5,881 nucleotides of DNA from an uncultured Collinsella sp. (GTDB taxonomy: Bacteria > Actinomycetota > Coriobacteriia > Coriobacteriales > Coriobacteriaceae). Below the pieces are notes generated by a model. It was not told where the DNA came from, ran no database searches, and worked only from the letters and a program-made list of their open reading frames with translations. Location: NCBI GenBank assembly GCA_900551305.1, contig URVK01000116.1, positions 1-5,881 on the forward strand, read 5' to 3'. Numbering within the stretch: position 1 is the stretch's first letter; each line of letters starts with the position of its first letter. Of the stretch, positions 5,504 to 5,881 are shown piece by piece. A program made the position numbers and the translations under genes.

Positions 5504-5881
5504 GTGTCTATGCGTACCGATGATTTTGACTACAACCTTCCTGAGGAACTGATTGCCCAGGCTCCTGCCGAGCCGCGCGACTCCTGCCGCCTGCTGGTGG
5601 TGGATCGCAAGGGCTCCCAGGCGGGAACGCCGCTGGAGCACGGCGGTACCGTTGAGCACCGCATCTTCCGCGACATCATCGACTATATCGAGCCGGGCGA
5701 CGTGCTCGTCATCAACCAGACGCGCGTGATGCCGGCCCGTCTGATCGGTCGCAAGACGGGCTCGGGCGGCGTGGTCGAGACGCTGCTGCTCAAGCGCCGC
5801 GAGGATGTTGACCCGCTGGGTCACGTTTGGGAGTGCCTGGTCAAGCCGGGCAAGCGTCTGAAGCCCGGTGCTCAAATTGAG
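5504..5881 (+). CDS. queA: S-adenosylmethionine:tRNA ribosyltransferase-isomerase QueA, 5' part
   Basis: QueA transfers and rearranges the ribose of S-adenosylmethionine onto the 7-aminomethyl-7-deazaguanine of tRNA, forming epoxyqueuosine, the substrate of the neighbouring QueH. The window holds the first 126 codons of a protein normally near 340-350 residues; the rest lies beyond the right edge. Family signatures are clear: [20 protein letters not shown] at about 7-26, then [41 protein letters not shown] near 52-84, and [18 protein letters not shown] at the end. The NDTRV found in many QueA proteins reads NQTRV here. A short Gly-rich insertion ([12 protein letters not shown], about 37-48) lies between DRK and EHRIFRD. 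The start is taken as GTG because of the spacing of AAGGAG. Identification is firm. Confidence 0.95.
   Translation, partial: MSMRTDDFDYNLPEELIAQAPAEPRDSCRLLVVDRKGSQAGTPLEHGGTVEHRIFRDIIDYIEPGDVLVINQTRVMPARLIGRKTGSGGVVETLLLKRREDVDPLGHVWECLVKPGKRLKPGAQIE

Noticed and set aside
5480..5875. Minus-strand open frame of 131 codons opposite queA
   Set aside because: Antisense to an unmistakable QueA sequence, with no start signal.

Overview
The window is GC-rich (roughly 60-65% by eye). It carries ordinary bacterial housekeeping and tRNA/rRNA-modification genes with strong AAGGAG-type ribosome binding sites and short gaps. Codon use, the QueH-type (not QueG) queuosine pathway and the divergent MetRS-like protein suggest a gut actinobacterium of the class Coriobacteriia, perhaps Collinsella-like. 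That assignment is inference, because no rRNA or other taxonomic marker is present.

Layout. (1) Positions 1-461, minus strand: the N-terminal part of a conserved protein with an acidic leader, running off the left edge. (2) Positions 652-822, plus strand: a 56-residue single-span membrane protein with an excellent ribosome binding site, convergent with the next gene. (3) Positions 847-1966, minus strand: an RsmB/NOP (NOL1/NOP2/Sun) family RNA m5C methyltransferase interrupted by a one-base frameshift at a run of six G. (4) Positions 2004-4154, minus strand: a complete 716-residue MetRS-family class I aminoacyl-tRNA synthetase, 37 bp upstream of gene 3 and probably co-transcribed with it. (5) A 132-bp divergent promoter region at 4155-4286. 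(6) Plus-strand group: a DUF3267-like HExxH membrane protein (4287-4853), queH (4864-5439) and the first 126 codons of queA (5504-5881, running off the right edge).

Functional logic. QueA makes epoxyqueuosine on tRNA and QueH reduces it to queuosine, so the right end encodes the last two steps of queuosine synthesis side by side. The synthetase and methyltransferase genes also concern tRNA or rRNA, so most of the window concerns RNA modification or charging. The membrane metalloprotease-like gene is placed to be translated with queH, but no functional link can be read from the sequence.

I found no mobile element, CRISPR array, RNA gene or clear intrinsic terminator, and no convincing new multi-gene system. 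The observation most worth following is the MetRS-like protein. It has a degenerate KMSKS loop followed by four prolines, and apparent replacements at methionine-pocket positions, while keeping the MetRS scaffold. The second is the frameshift in the methyltransferase gene.
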